64,000 nt of DNA, taken from the NCBI RefSeq assembly GCF_902686445.1, contig NW_025920103.1, forward strand, positions 4,510,783 through 4,574,782, given 5' to 3'. The translations under genes were made by a program, and so were the position numbers. Source of the stretch: Sciurus carolinensis (Eukaryota; Chordata; Mammalia; Rodentia; Sciuridae). The notes under the pieces were generated by a model that did no database searches, was not told the DNA's origin, and was given only the letters and a program-made list of their open reading frames with translations. Shown one piece after another: positions 37,301 to 47,914 of this stretch (position 1 is its first letter; the number at the start of each line of letters is the position of its first letter).

Positions 37301-38128
37301 GAATTTTTTAATTTCCTTCCTAATATCTTCTGTTATCCATTCATCATATAATAGCATATTGTTTAATCTCCAGGTGTTGGAGTAGTTTATGTTTTTTACT
37401 CTTTCATTTATTTCTAACTTCAATCCATTATGATCTGATAGAATACAAGGTAGTGTCTCTATCTTCTTGTATTTGCTGACATTAGCTTTGTGGCATAATA
37501 TATGGTCTATTTTAGAGAAGGATCCATGTGCTGCTGAGAAGAAAGTGTATTCACTCTTGGTTGGATGGTATATTCTATAAATGTCTGTGAAGTCTAAATT
37601 ATTGATTGTGTTATTGAGATCTATGGTTTCTTTGTTCAATTTTTGTTTGGAAGATCTGTCCAGTGGTGAGAGAGGAATGTTAAAATCACCTAGTATTATT
37701 GTGTTATGGTCTATTTCGTTTCTAAAATTGAGAAGGATTTGTTTAACATACACGGATGAGTCACGGTTTGGGGCATAGATGTTTATGATTGTTATATCTT
37801 GCTGATTTATGCTTCCCTTAAGCAGTATGAAATGTCCTTCTTTATCCCTTCTGACTAACATTGGCTTGAAGTCCACATTATCTGAAATGAGGATGGATAC
37901 TCCAGCTTTTTTGCTGAGTCCATGTGCATGGTATGTTTTTCCCCATCCTTTCACCTTTAGTCTATGGGTATCTCTTTCTATGAGGTGAGTCTCTTGCAGG
38001 CAACATATTGTTGGATCTTTCTTTTTAATCCAATCTGTCAGTCTATGTCTTTTGATTGATGAATCCAGGCCATTAACATTCAGGGTTATTATTGAGATAT
38101 GATTTGTATTCCTGGTCATTTGGTTCAT
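34331..38128 (-). pseudogene. L1 ORF2, four stops, frame otherwise kept
   Basis: The frame runs from 38128 (M-N-Q-M-T) to a TAA at 34331-34333, about 1,265 codons and divisible by three, and every segment I checked is in this one frame. Endonuclease: N-V-N-G-L, Q-E-T-H-L, G-D-F-N, S-K-I-D-H and the catalytic S-D-H are all present. [25 protein letters not shown] and F-A-D-D are all present. The C-terminal Cys motif is intact. Premature stops: TAA 36620-36622, TGA 35963-35965, TAA 35765-35767 (shared with copy B) and TAA 35162-35164. It therefore gives no full-length protein, although the first 502 codons (whole endonuclease and the start of RT) are open. Confidence 0.95.
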
Positions 38129-38209
38129 ATTTAAAATTTTATTTATTTATTTATTTATTTTTTGACACATCTTGGTTCCTCCTTTATTTGACAGTTCCTT
38201 TAGGATAAT

Positions 38210-39206
38210 TCCTACCCTTTGCTGATTTGCTCCTTTGTTTTTTATCTCTTCCTCATGGAATATTTTGCTGAGAATATTCTGTAATGCTGGCTTTCTTTTT
38301 GTAAATTCTTTTAGCTTTTGTTTATCATGGAATGATTTTATTTCATCGTCAAATTTGAAGGTAAGTTATGCTGGGTATAAGATTCTTTGTTGGCATCCAT
38401 TTTCTTTCAGAGCTTGAAAAATGTTGTTCCAGGCCCTTCTCGCTTTTAGGGTCTGGATTGAAAAATCTGCTGATATCCGTATTGTTTTCCCCTGAATGTA
38501 ATTTGGTTCTTTTCTCCCACAGCCTTTAAAATTCTGTCTTTATTTTGTATGTTAGGTATTTTCATTATAATGTGCCTTGGTGTGGGTCTGTTGTAATTTT
38601 GTGTATTTGGAGTCCTATAAGCCTCTTGGACTTGATTTTCCATTTCATTCTTCAGATGTGGGAAATTTTCTGATATTATTTCATTGAATAGATTGTTCAT
38701 TCCTTTGGTTTGTTTCTCTAAGCCTTCCTCAATCCCAATAATTCTCAAATTTGACCTTTTCATGATATCCCATAGTTCTTGGAGATTCTGTTCATGATTT
38801 CTTACCATCTTCTCTGTTTGTTCAACTTTGTTTTCAAGGTTAAATATTTTGTCTTCAATATCTGAAGTTCTGTCTTCCAGGTGTTGTATCCTATTGGTTA
38901 GCTTTCTATGGAGTTCTTAATTTGGTTTATTGTTTCCTTCATTTCTAGGATTTGTTTGGTTTTTTTTCAATATCTCTAACTATTGAAATGATCTTTTGCT
39001 TCCTGAATTTGCTCTGTTAACTGTCGATTGGTGCGATCATTCAATGCCTGCATTTGCTCTTTCATCTCATCGTTTGCTTCCCTAATCATTTTAATTATGT
39101 ACATTCTGAACTCCCTTTCTGTCATTTCTTCTGCCATGCTGTCGTTGGATTTTGTTGATGTAACATCTAGATTTGTTTGGGGCATTTTCTTTCCTTGTTT
39201 TCTCAT
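38210..39206 (-). pseudogene. L1 ORF1, frameshifted
   Basis: It starts at 39206 (M-R-K-Q-G), matching copy B. The N-terminal coiled-coil part runs to a stop at 38976-38978, caused by missing bases compared with copy B ('aatagttag' against 'aataaagaattag'). A second deletion lies near 38950. The RRM and C-terminal region are readable at 38446-38808 (R-I-I-G-I-E-E-G motif), with another shift near 38480. It encodes the L1 RNA-binding protein in related copies but is broken here. The C-terminal end is approximate. Confidence 0.88.
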
Positions 39207-40908
39207 ATTGTTCAGGAATCAGTGGGTCATTAAGATATTGCAGATTTCCTCTATCGACTTATAATGTCCCTAAAGATTGCTAGTATATCCCCTCTTATCC
39301 TTCAGTAGCCTGAAGTCTTGGAGGAAGTTGATATTGCGGAGCTTCACGAAGAAGGTGCCTCTCTAGGGGTGGTGACCCTCAGGTTGGGTATATTCCCTGT
39401 TAGTGGTCAGAGGTGCCTCCACTTGTTGACCAATGGTCATCCAACAGGGAATTAGGCTGAGGGCTGAGGCAAGTCCTAATTGTGCCTGTGTCTCTGGTTT
39501 TACCATCCCAGTGGGAAAACCTCACCCGGCAGGGAAGATTCACTCGGTGGGGACATCTCGCTGGTCAGTTCCCCTCCTAGAGGTTCCCCTCAATCTACAA
39601 CTACCGCTTGGGCTGGGCTGTCTTCCTCTGCAATGTTCCCAGGGGCCCGGACCTACCTCCTCGGCCTGAGAGCCTCACCCTTTGAAGGTGAGTCTCCTTA
39701 GGCTACCCCTCCTCAGAGAAGCTGCCCGCAGTCCTGGAAACTTCGCTCTGCCCCAGGCATGTCTCTGTGCGACTCTTCCAGCAAGAAGCCACCTAGCTCC
39801 TGGGACCCTGCTCTGCACCTAATCTCCTGGCTATGCGGCCCCTCATCTGAGCCGCCACCTGGAGCCCCGTACAATAGCTCTGATACCCAGAGACCCGCCA
39901 CACACCTCCTCCTCCGGACAGTGGCCCGGTTTGCGACGCAGTCACTAGGAGCCCAAGCAATTCACTTCGCGTCTCCTCCTCCTGCCAACTGCCCGTAGCC
40001 CTAGGCAGTCACTCCAAGTCCAAGTGACCCGCCCTGTTCCTCCTCCTCCTCGGGGTAGCCCCCGGGTGTTCAGGAGCAGTGGCTCCGAGACGAAGTGACC
40101 CACCACACTCCTCCTCCAGGCAGGCCACTGGTGTTCAGGAGTGGTCGCTTTTATTCCAATCAACTCACCACTCGCCTCCTCCTCTGGCAACCGCCTGTGG
40201 CTCTGATGCAGTCAGTACTAGACCAAGCGACCCGCCGCACCTCTCCTCTTCCTCCGGGCAACCCCCCGGTGTTCAGGATCGGTCGTTCTGAGTTCAAACA
40301 GCTCGCCACGCAGCTCCTCCTCTGGCAACTGCCTGTGGCTCTGATGCAGTCACTCCTAGGTCAAGCGACCCGCCGTGCTCCTCCTCTTCCTCCGGGCAAC
40401 CTACTGGTGTTCAGGAGCTCTCGCTCTGAGTTCAAACAGCTCGCCATGCAGCTCCTCCTCTGGCAATCGCCTGTGGCTCTGATGCAGTCACTCCTAGACC
40501 AAGCGACCCGCCGGGCTTCTCCTCTTCCTCCGGGCAACCCCCTGGTGTTCAGAAGCGGTCGTTCAAGGTCTAAACAGCTCGCCATGCAGCTCCTCCTCAG
40601 GCAGTCGCCTGGAGCCCCAGTGGTTGCTCCGAGTCCAAGAGCTGTGCTGAGCCGCCTCCTCTACGATGATCCCAGTTGTCCGTGTTTACCGCTCCAGTGG
40701 GGGGAGGGGCGTCTCACCGGGCAACTCTACTTCACAAAGTTCCCTGCGTTCCGGGGCTACCGCCCCATCCAGGACGCCTCCCCAATGGGAGAGACTCACC
40801 CAGCGGCTTTGAGTTGGTCCCAAGTCTCTCACTATCTCCTCTTTTGAATCTTGCGTCCTGGAGCAACGTGAAATGCAGCCGCCCCCTAGTCCGCCATCTT
40901 GAAACTCC
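39207..40908 (-). promoter_or_regulatory. L1 5' UTR / internal promoter (copy C)
   Basis: A GC- and CpG-rich region with a YY1-like 'caagatggcgg' at its very start (complement of 40891-40901). It holds about twelve tandem 69-bp units and a single-copy leader before ORF1. The match to copy B fixes the 5' boundary at about 40905. Promoter activity is inferred from what is known of L1 5' UTRs in mouse and human. The CpG density suggests it would be a methylation target. Confidence 0.78.
39880..40650 (-). repeat. Tandem 69-bp monomers, with 138-bp higher-order unit
   Basis: A 'gaccaagcgaccc' / 'gagttcaaacag'-like phrase recurs near 39880, 39945, 40014, 40088, 40150, 40215, 40285, 40355, 40426, 40495, 40567 and 40638, giving a mean spacing of 69 bp. 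From 40201 to about 40614 the array is a dimer: 'ctctgatgcag' occurs at 40201, 40339 and 40477, exactly 138 bp apart. Because 138 is divisible by three, a 250-codon plus-strand (antisense to L1) frame at 40095-40847 contains a 46-residue repeat. Confidence 0.93.
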
Positions 40909-40922
40909 ACAAGATATCTTTT

Positions 40923-41634
40923 GTAAGGGTAAAATTAAGACTTTGGAATAAACCAGAAAATCTACTTAAATATCTTTTCAGTGGAATGCTGGAGTCTCTG
41001 GGGAGTCATTTGATTTTTTAAGGGACTCTGCACTTCCATCAATTTGAGCTCTCTTATAACTGTGCATGTTGTGGATACCTGATAGCAGTGCAAATAATTC
41101 TTATCTACAGACACTGGAACAGATTCTGTCTTGCAGAAAAAAAATATACTTGGAGTCCATTCATATCTTATTTCCCTCTTCCCTTATTTACATGAGCAAA
41201 TGATTCTCTGCTCTCTCCTTTGAAAAGGGAGAGATCAGGAGAACCAACAATGGTCTGATTCCCTCAGGAATCAACAGTTAAACAAACTCTTTGCCACATC
41301 TTCAGTTTACAGCTCTATGAGAGTCATGATTTTATTACTCTTAATGTTTCTCTTTTGACTCTCTAATATGGAACTTTGAAATCAAAGTTTAATATTTTTA
41401 AAAGATTTACTGGTTTGGGTTTTCTTTTCATCTTAATTTGCAATAATTTGGGAAGACAACTGCTACAATCTACTTAATATCAGTATAATTATTACTGTGG
41501 TTAAAAACAGACAAAACAAAATTTCGATTTGGTTTCTGGGAAACAAAAGAAGAAAAATGTTTGATAATTCTGATAATAGTTCATCTAATTGTGTGATTTA
41601 AAGGGTGAGGTGATTCCATATAATCAATCTTAGG
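40923..41634. other. Intergenic, AT-rich
   Basis: No gene or recognisable repeat between the L1 and the next MaLR LTR. Confidence 0.55.
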
Positions 41635-41998
41635 CTGTTGGTATTTGTCTCTGTTTCTTTGTTGCTGTAACTGAATGCCACAAACTGAGTAACTTAGGAA
41701 TCACAGAAGTTTACTTGGCTCACAGCTCTGGAGTTGGGAAGTCCAAGAGCACAGAACTGGCATTTGGTGAGGGCCCTCGGGTGACATCACAGCATGACAG
41801 AGGGTGCAATGTAGCTAAACTGAGCAAATATCTCCTCTTGTAAGGCCACAAAGGACATGATGGTGGCCCCACCCTCATCACCTCATCTAGCCCAATTCCC
41901 TCCCAAAGGCCCGCCTGGGATGCCTTTGACATGTAAATTTGATATTAAGTTTGCAACACATGAACTTGGGGACACACTCAGCAACCATCTTGTAGGGA
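41635..41998 (-). mobile_element. MaLR LTR (MLT1/MST-like)
   Basis: 'tttgttgctgtaactgaatgccacaaactgagtaactta', 'agaagtttacttggctcacagctctggag' and 'ggtgagggccctc' are the familiar reverse-complement reading of a MaLR LTR 3' end. 'catgaacttggggacacac' marks the other end. Old copy. Confidence 0.78.
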
Positions 41999-42687
41999 CA
42001 CAGAACCTGCCCAGAACAAAGGGTTCCATGGATGTCACACGAGAGTACACAGATGTCATGAGGTTGCAAGTTCCCTGGGGGTGGGGACATTGACCCCCAC
42101 CACCTTGCTCTGCACTGTCTGATCTGCCAACTCCCTCCTGGCTCCCAGGGGTTCCCCTTCTTTCCTTGTTTTGAAACTGCTTTTCCCAGGCCAAGATCTA
42201 TCTGCCTAGGAAATGTGAAAACAGTAAATAGTTCATGCTTTTAAGATAAAGGATGTGACTCAGATTGCCACTTGCAATGTGACTGGGAAGTTTATACCGA
42301 TTCTGACTCCATTTCCTGGTCTTTGAGAAGCAGATAAGGACCATGGAGACAGCGGCCATCACAGCAACCTCCCTCTTCACCAGGGTGTTTGCAGGGACCT
42401 GGGGCAGCACAGCACCCAGGCTAGTGTGCCAACCCGTGGGAAATTCCTCTGAGCACCATACCTTGTAAACTTCTCACTGGGATTAGAGAGGGAAGAAGAG
42501 GAAGTCCACAGGCAGGTGTGTAATGTGCTGAGTCAACAGGAGTGAGAGACCCAGTCACCTTGCCCTCACTGCCAGTGGCTGGGCCTGCACATCATCTCTG
42601 CTCTGCTCAGGTTCCCTGGCTGGGCTGTTGGTGTTGCACCACCATGTCTGGGAGGCTGCTATTGAATTGGGTTCTCTCTCTCTCTAT
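41999..42687. other. Intergenic, nothing recognised
   Basis: No gene. A short (CT)n run lies at about 42674-42690. Confidence 0.5.
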
Positions 42688-42960
42688 TTTGCATATTAAT
42701 CCCTTCTTAGATACATGATTTGCAAATATTTTCTCCCATTTCATAAACTCTATTTTCACTCTGTTGATTATTTTTACTTTTGCTTTGATGCTTGTGGGGT
42801 CACAACCCAAAAATCTTTGCCAAGACCAATATCATGGACCCCCCACCCCTTTCCTTACAGTGGTTGTGCAGTCTACATTCTTCCTTTATGTCTTTGACCT
42901 GTTGTGGGTTGTTTTCCCTTTGGCGTGGGGTGCCTAGCTTGCTCTTTTTGTGCAGACGTC
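42688..42960 (-). mobile_element. Ancient LINE-1 (L1M-like) fragment
   Basis: 'gcatattaatcccttcttagatacatgatttgcaaatattttctcccatt', 'tttgcttgatgcttgtggggtc'-type text and 'tttatgtctttgacc' match the reverse complement of mammalian L1 ORF2. It is strongly diverged from the young family. Confidence 0.75.
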
Positions 42961-44707
42961 CAGTTTCTCAGTGGATTACTGGAGAGGTACCTGTCTCCAT
43001 GGAAACGCTCCTTCCCATAGAGGACAGAGTCACATGGCTGGCCTGGGCTTTCCGACACCCACGTGGGTGTGGGTGGATCCCAGGTGTCCCTGACAGCTCC
43101 CGTGGGAGACCAGGCAGGAGTGTCTGGGGGTCATGCTCAGATTAGGGGAGCTGCAGCCTGCCTAGCAGATGGGTCCTCTGACGGATCAGGCATTGGAAGG
43201 ACTGCAGTGGTAACTATGGCAGACAGGGTGTGGCTGCAGAGGTGACCAGAGGTGTCCCTTCAGACTTTGTGTTTTGTCCTGGTGCCTCGCCCCTGAGTCT
43301 CTCTGCTTCCTGGGCAGGTCTCCTCTGCTGGGCCCTTCCCCATGACATGGGGATCACCTCAGGCCCAGAGCCCTGGGGCAGGCTGGTCATGGACTGGGTC
43401 CTCAGAAGCTGGGAGCCCCAAATCAACATTTCTTCTTCTGAGTTTTTCTGATCACATGTTTTTGTCATGGCCATGAAGCTGACTAGCACATGTTACCTTT
43501 GAAACCCAAGTTCTGCCTTAACACTTTGTGACTCTCCTTTTGAAAGTTGACTTGCCCCAGGAAAGGAAGCCTCAAGATAGAGCTCTTCCAGGGAAATCTG
43601 CTGCTCCAGTTGGCAGATGGCCTACCCGGTCCTGGCTCGGAACCCTTCTGAGCTACACAGTGCAGACCTGCCGTGGAACATGGCCAGTTCTGGAGTCCCC
43701 ATCCACCCACCCTCATCAGACCCAGGAGCCCGGCCAGCCTGCTTCTCCCAGCTGGGAAGAAAGAGAAGGCTGTGCTGAGCGCCAGGCTCCATCCGTCCTG
43801 ATGACCCTCAGGCTGTTCTGCCCTGTGCTGACTCAGCTCCAGAGTGACTCCATTTGTCACCTCCAGGTTGCTGGTTCTTGGTGGGGATGAAAAACACAGA
43901 CCAAGTTTTCCAAACAGAGGATCCTGAGTCCAGGTGAAAGGAAACGTAAGAAGCAGGGCTGGGCGAGGGAATTCCGAGGAATAGGATTCCCTTTTCCAAG
44001 GTGGTCTCTGTAAGTGCTTGAAATTACTGCCACTATTAAGCTGCTAAGCCTCCCCAAAACATGGCTCAGACATGCAGGTAGCAGATGGTAACTGGGCCTC
44101 TGTTTTGAATCAGATATTTACCCCGAGTTTTCCTCCAGCTTTCAGTGAGAAGATCAACACCAAATATCTAAGACATGCTGTCTTATATTTTAAAAAAGGA
44201 AAGCAAAGGAAGGGGAAATTGTCAATTTTTAACTTCAAAATTAAATTATAGATACACAGAAAAGTGTTCTCTGAGTGGTTTTGCCTCCATGACCACCCTG
44301 CTCCTGCCTGGCCCCTTCATTAACTTCCAGAGTGGATGTCTGAGGTATCTGTGCTCTTGCTGTCGATTATGAGAAAAGCGAAAGTGAAGGTGAGTCCCAG
44401 GCCTCAAGAAAGAGACTCACTGGACTGGAAAAGGGACAGGCGATGACAGGTGGTGGCTGGAGCTGCACAGGAATAGGGGGAAGAGGTGGGGGTGATTGGG
44501 CAAGGCTGTTAAGAAGGAAGGGCCAGAGAGCACCTCTGGGAGACAGGCTCTCTGAGTCACCATCTGAAAGAAGCCTGGGAAGACCTGGAGGACCTCCAGG
44601 GGAAGGTGCTTCTAGCCCCTATGGTGACACACATGGTGTATTAAGGAAGAATGACAAATCAATGTGGCTAAGGCAGATGACAGGAGGCTGTGCAGGATCT
44701 GAGCTTG
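42961..44707. other. Intergenic, nothing recognised
   Basis: Mixed sequence. Overlapping frames of 90-125 codons on both strands between 43214 and 43890 have no domains. Confidence 0.5.
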
Positions 44708-45050
44708 GAGGGTGCCTCTTAGTCCATTTTCTGTTGCTCTAACAGAGTATCTGAGGCTTGGTAATTTATAAAAGAGGTCACTTTGGCTCTTGGTTCTAGA
44801 GGCTAGATGTCCAAGGGTGTGACCAGCTGCTCTCCACACTCTGGTGGTTCTCCTGTTGCTTTGGTTCCTGGTGAAGAGCAGAAAGGCCAGCAGACCTATG
44901 TGGAGGAGAGAAGAGACCATGGCAGGAGGAGACTTTAGCCAGCTCTTGGGTCTCCACCTGTGGCTCACATTCCTCCCGCACACCCACCTCCCAACACTGC
45001 CTCCCTGAGGATTGAGGATCTGACTTGTGACCTTCCAGGGCACTCCAACC
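44708..45050 (-). mobile_element. MaLR LTR (MST/MLT1-like)
   Basis: 'ttagtccattttctgttgctctaacagagtatctgaggcttggtaatttataaaagaggtcac' is a close reverse-complement match to the 3' end of MST/THE1-type LTRs. It includes the polyadenylation region and the CA/TG terminus near 44708. Confidence 0.85.
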
Positions 45051-45324
45051 CCAGCAAAGGGCTTTACTGAGGACTGTGGATGTCCAGCATGAGGGGAATG
45101 TGCTGGAGAAACTTGAGGAGGGAAGAGATGTGATCCTGTCTACATGTAAGACCTCTGGTCTGCCATTCAGGGACAATCATCAGTGGAGAGGCAGCAGGGT
45201 ACCCATTAAGCAGGTGCTCAGAGTTCACACTGGAGGTGAGGGTGATGTGGACAGAACTGGAAGCTGTGAAGACTGGGAAATGGTTGACTTGGGATGAACC
45301 TGAAGGCAGAGTCCACAGCAGGCT

Positions 45325-45690
45325 CATGTTGTGGGTGGGATGGTGACCTTCCAAAGGTGTGTCCTCCTCTGTCCCTGGAACATGTGGATGTGGCCTTATT
45401 TGGAAAAAGGATCTTTGCAGAGATGAGTAAGTTCCAGATCTTGAGATGAATATCCTGGATGACTCAATAGGCCCTAAATCCAATGATAAATCTCCTTATA
45501 AGGGGCCAAAAGGAAAAGACAGATCAGGAAGAGAAGGCCGATGAGTTCAAGGCAGACTGGAGCTGGCAGGGCCATCAGAGTCCCCATGGTTTTAGTGGTG
45601 CACAGCCCTGCAGCTCCCTGGGTTCAGACTTCCAGTCTGAACTGTGAGAGAGTAACTGTTGTTTTCAGCCACCAGCAGCTCTGGACAACA
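45325..45690 (+). mobile_element. MLT1-type MaLR LTR
   Basis: 'gttgtgggtgggatggtgacc', 'atgtggccttatttggaaaaaggatctttgcagagatgagtaag' and 'ccttataaggggcc' follow the MLT1 consensus in order on the plus strand. The 3' end is degenerate. Confidence 0.85.
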
Positions 45691-46261
45691 GGCTGGGAGA
45701 CCAGGGATGGTGTGTGAGTCTGTAGCTCAGGGGAGCCCAGGGCTGGAGATGCACCTCTCCAGTTGGTGTCTATGAATACTCGCTTTACAGCCAGGACTCA
45801 GAGCATCTCAGGGGAGGTGGTATGGGTGCAGGAGGGACTGCCGTGCCTGATGCCAGAGCAGGCCAGCTCCAGAGGTGAGCAAGAGAGGAGGTGTGGAGGA
45901 TGGAGCCGTGCCCTCTGTCAGGAGAACCAAGGAGGAGCCTTGTCATTGAAGCTCAAGGAGGTATGTCCAGGAGGGAGGGAGCATCACTTCCCTAAGTGCA
46001 GACAGCTTGACAGAGACGAGGAGACTTTAGCCTGACAGCAAACCCAGCTCCTGTGTAAATGTCATATACAGAAGACATTTAGGCAGAAGTGATCAGAAAG
46101 ACCAAGCAAAAGGCATAGCAAGTGATGTGTCTTGGAAGGTATCCAACAGGAGTCAAGCAGGCATTGACTCAGAGTAGAATCTTGGTGAGGTTGGAGCCCC
46201 AATACTCAGTTGGGTAACCAAACTAGATTATCTCTACACCACGTAATGCACAAGCAGTTCA
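45691..46261. other. Intergenic, nothing recognised
   Basis: No gene or repeat recognised before the minisatellite. Confidence 0.5.
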
Positions 46262-46500
46262 TGAAAGGAGAAATGCCTAGGATGCAGAGGAATGAGAAAT
46301 GCTCAAAATGCAGAGAAAGGAGAAGCACCTGGAGTGCAGAGCAAGGAGAAACACCCAGGGTTCAGAGGAAAGAGACATGCCTGGGGTGCAGAGAAAGGAG
46401 AATCACCTGGGGTGCAGAGAAAAGAGAATCACCCGGGGTGCAGAGAAAGGAGAAGCACCCGGGGTGCAGAGAAAGGAGAAACACACAAGGTGCAGAGACT
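46262..46500 (+). repeat. 26-bp minisatellite (about nine units)
   Basis: A tandem array with unit close to 'gaatcacctggggtgcagag' plus 'aaaaga' (26 bp). Central units (46385-46490) are the most alike, and the left units are more diverged. The period is not a multiple of three and the unit has no stop codon in this orientation, so long frames appear in all three forward frames (46210-46536, 46292-46642, 46299-46529). These are a product of the repeat, not genes. Confidence 0.92.
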
Positions 46501-46576
46501 GGGACACAGCGACACGTCCAAGTGGATAGAAGTTAAGGTTACAGAAGATCTGAGCAACATAAGCAAAGGAGGCCCA

Positions 46577-46628
46577 TTATGTGTGTGTGTGTGCGTATGT
46601 GTGTGTGTGTGTGTGTGCATGTGTGTGT
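46577..46628 (+). repeat. (GT)n microsatellite
   Basis: A GT dinucleotide run with two interruptions (GC, AT), lying about 80 bp after the minisatellite. Confidence 0.96.
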
Positions 46629-46732
46629 CCACACTTGCTTGATAAAAAATAACACAGCTTTCTTTCTAGCACAGATAGGCCACTGGAGAACTTCACCACG
46701 TTGGGTCACAAAGAAAACCTTGCCAAGTCCCT

Positions 46733-47330
46733 GTAGTGGGCAGGATGTCCCCAAAGACATCTGTGCCTAGAACTGGCAGCCTTCCATCCCTGCCAGATCC
46801 CTGCATGTCTGGAGGGCTTGGCAGGTGTCAGGAGGACTATAAACCCTAAAGTGCGGAGATTAGGTTAGATTATTGGGGTATGCCCAGTCTAATCAAGGAG
46901 CCCTGGACAGTCCAGAACTTTCTTCATTTGAACTGGTAAGGTTGAGTGGAAGGAGAATCCCGGAGATTCAAAGCAGGGGAGACTCACTACTGTTGCTTGG
47001 AGGAGCCTGTGGAAGGCAAGGGAGGAATGTGGGAAGCCCCATGAGCAGATCAGCCCCAGCTGCAGCCAGCCATGGAAACGGGACCGCACACCCAGGCCCG
47101 TGTGGACATGAGCCCTGCCCAGGCCTCAGGGAGTGTAGAGGCAGAGTACCTCCAGATCCTCCAGATAAAAGCCCAGGCTGTTGGCCTCTTGATTTAACCC
47201 TGGAGGACCAGAACAGAGAAACAAGTCAGGCCCATCTGGACTTCTGCCTGCAGAATAGTGTACAATAAGATTGTCTTATTTTACTACACTGACTTCATGA
47301 GGATTTTTATGGCAGCCATAGAAAAGTGAG
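46733..47330 (+). mobile_element. MLT1-type MaLR LTR, nearly complete
   Basis: It starts 'gtagtgggcaggatgtccccaaagacatc' and includes 'ttattggggtatgcccagtctaatcaa'. It ends '...ttattttactacactgacttcatga..tttttatggcagccatagaaaagtgagaca', the typical MLT1 3' end. The 131-codon frame within it (46873-47268) is not a gene. Confidence 0.85.
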
Positions 47331-47914
47331 ACAATTCCAAATAGCTGAAATGATTTGAATAGCCATTTCTGAGCACAGGATACAATAAAAAAATTAATTA
47401 GTAAGAACAAAATTTGGGGTCAAATGACAAACACAACCCAGACTGCGAAATTTCTGAAAGAAAATTAAAATGAAATTTTATACAGCTGAATTCTTAAAGC
47501 ACAAAAATGAAAATTTATAGCATTAAATATTTATGTCAACAGAACAGGGAGTTAAACATCTACCACAGAAGAGTAAAAAATGTATCAAAATAAAGTAAAT
47601 GAGTAAAACAACATAATAAATCACTCTCTGAAAACTGTATAACAGAAATTAATCAGTAATTTTTGAAGTGAAAAAAATCATTAGTACATAAATAAATGAT
47701 AAAGGAGAAAATATAATTTAGTAATTTCATAAGAAACTATTTTACACAAGTCTAAATACATTTGACAACCAAATGAAGTGGAACATTTTCTATGGAAATA
47801 CAATATGTCAAAACTGCTGCCTATGGAGAGAAATTTAAAAGCCAATTTCCATAGAACACATAGAGAAAATACCAAAGATGCAGACCAGTAGTGTTTCATG
47901 GGGCATCTACCAAA
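47331..47914. other. AT-rich intergenic, nothing recognised
   Basis: Very AT-rich with A-rich stretches. No gene, and no repeat identified with confidence. Confidence 0.5.

Larger units (their letters stand above)
34033..40922 (-). mobile_element. Full-length LINE-1, relatively young (copy C)
   Basis: A complete minus-strand L1 of about 6.86 kb: poly(A) (poly-T at 34047-34049), 3' UTR with TTAGGG-like array, ORF2 (38128 to 34331), ORF1 (from 39206), and a 5' UTR with about twelve 69-bp monomers that starts at about 40908. A perfect 14-bp duplication 'acaagatatctttt' lies at 34033-34046 and 40909-40922. ORF2 has no net frameshift and only four in-frame stops, so this copy is younger than copy B. 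The family was active recently on an evolutionary scale. Confidence 0.97.

Noticed and set aside
39880..40650. Repeat array with spaced units, considered as a CRISPR array or a zinc-finger gene
   Set aside because: Units are contiguous 69-bp monomers in an L1 5' UTR, with no variable spacers and no C2H2 pattern.
46210..46642. Three overlapping frames with repeated Glu/Arg/Gly-rich units
   Set aside because: Created by the 26-bp minisatellite. All three frames being open together is a sign of the repeat, not of coding.
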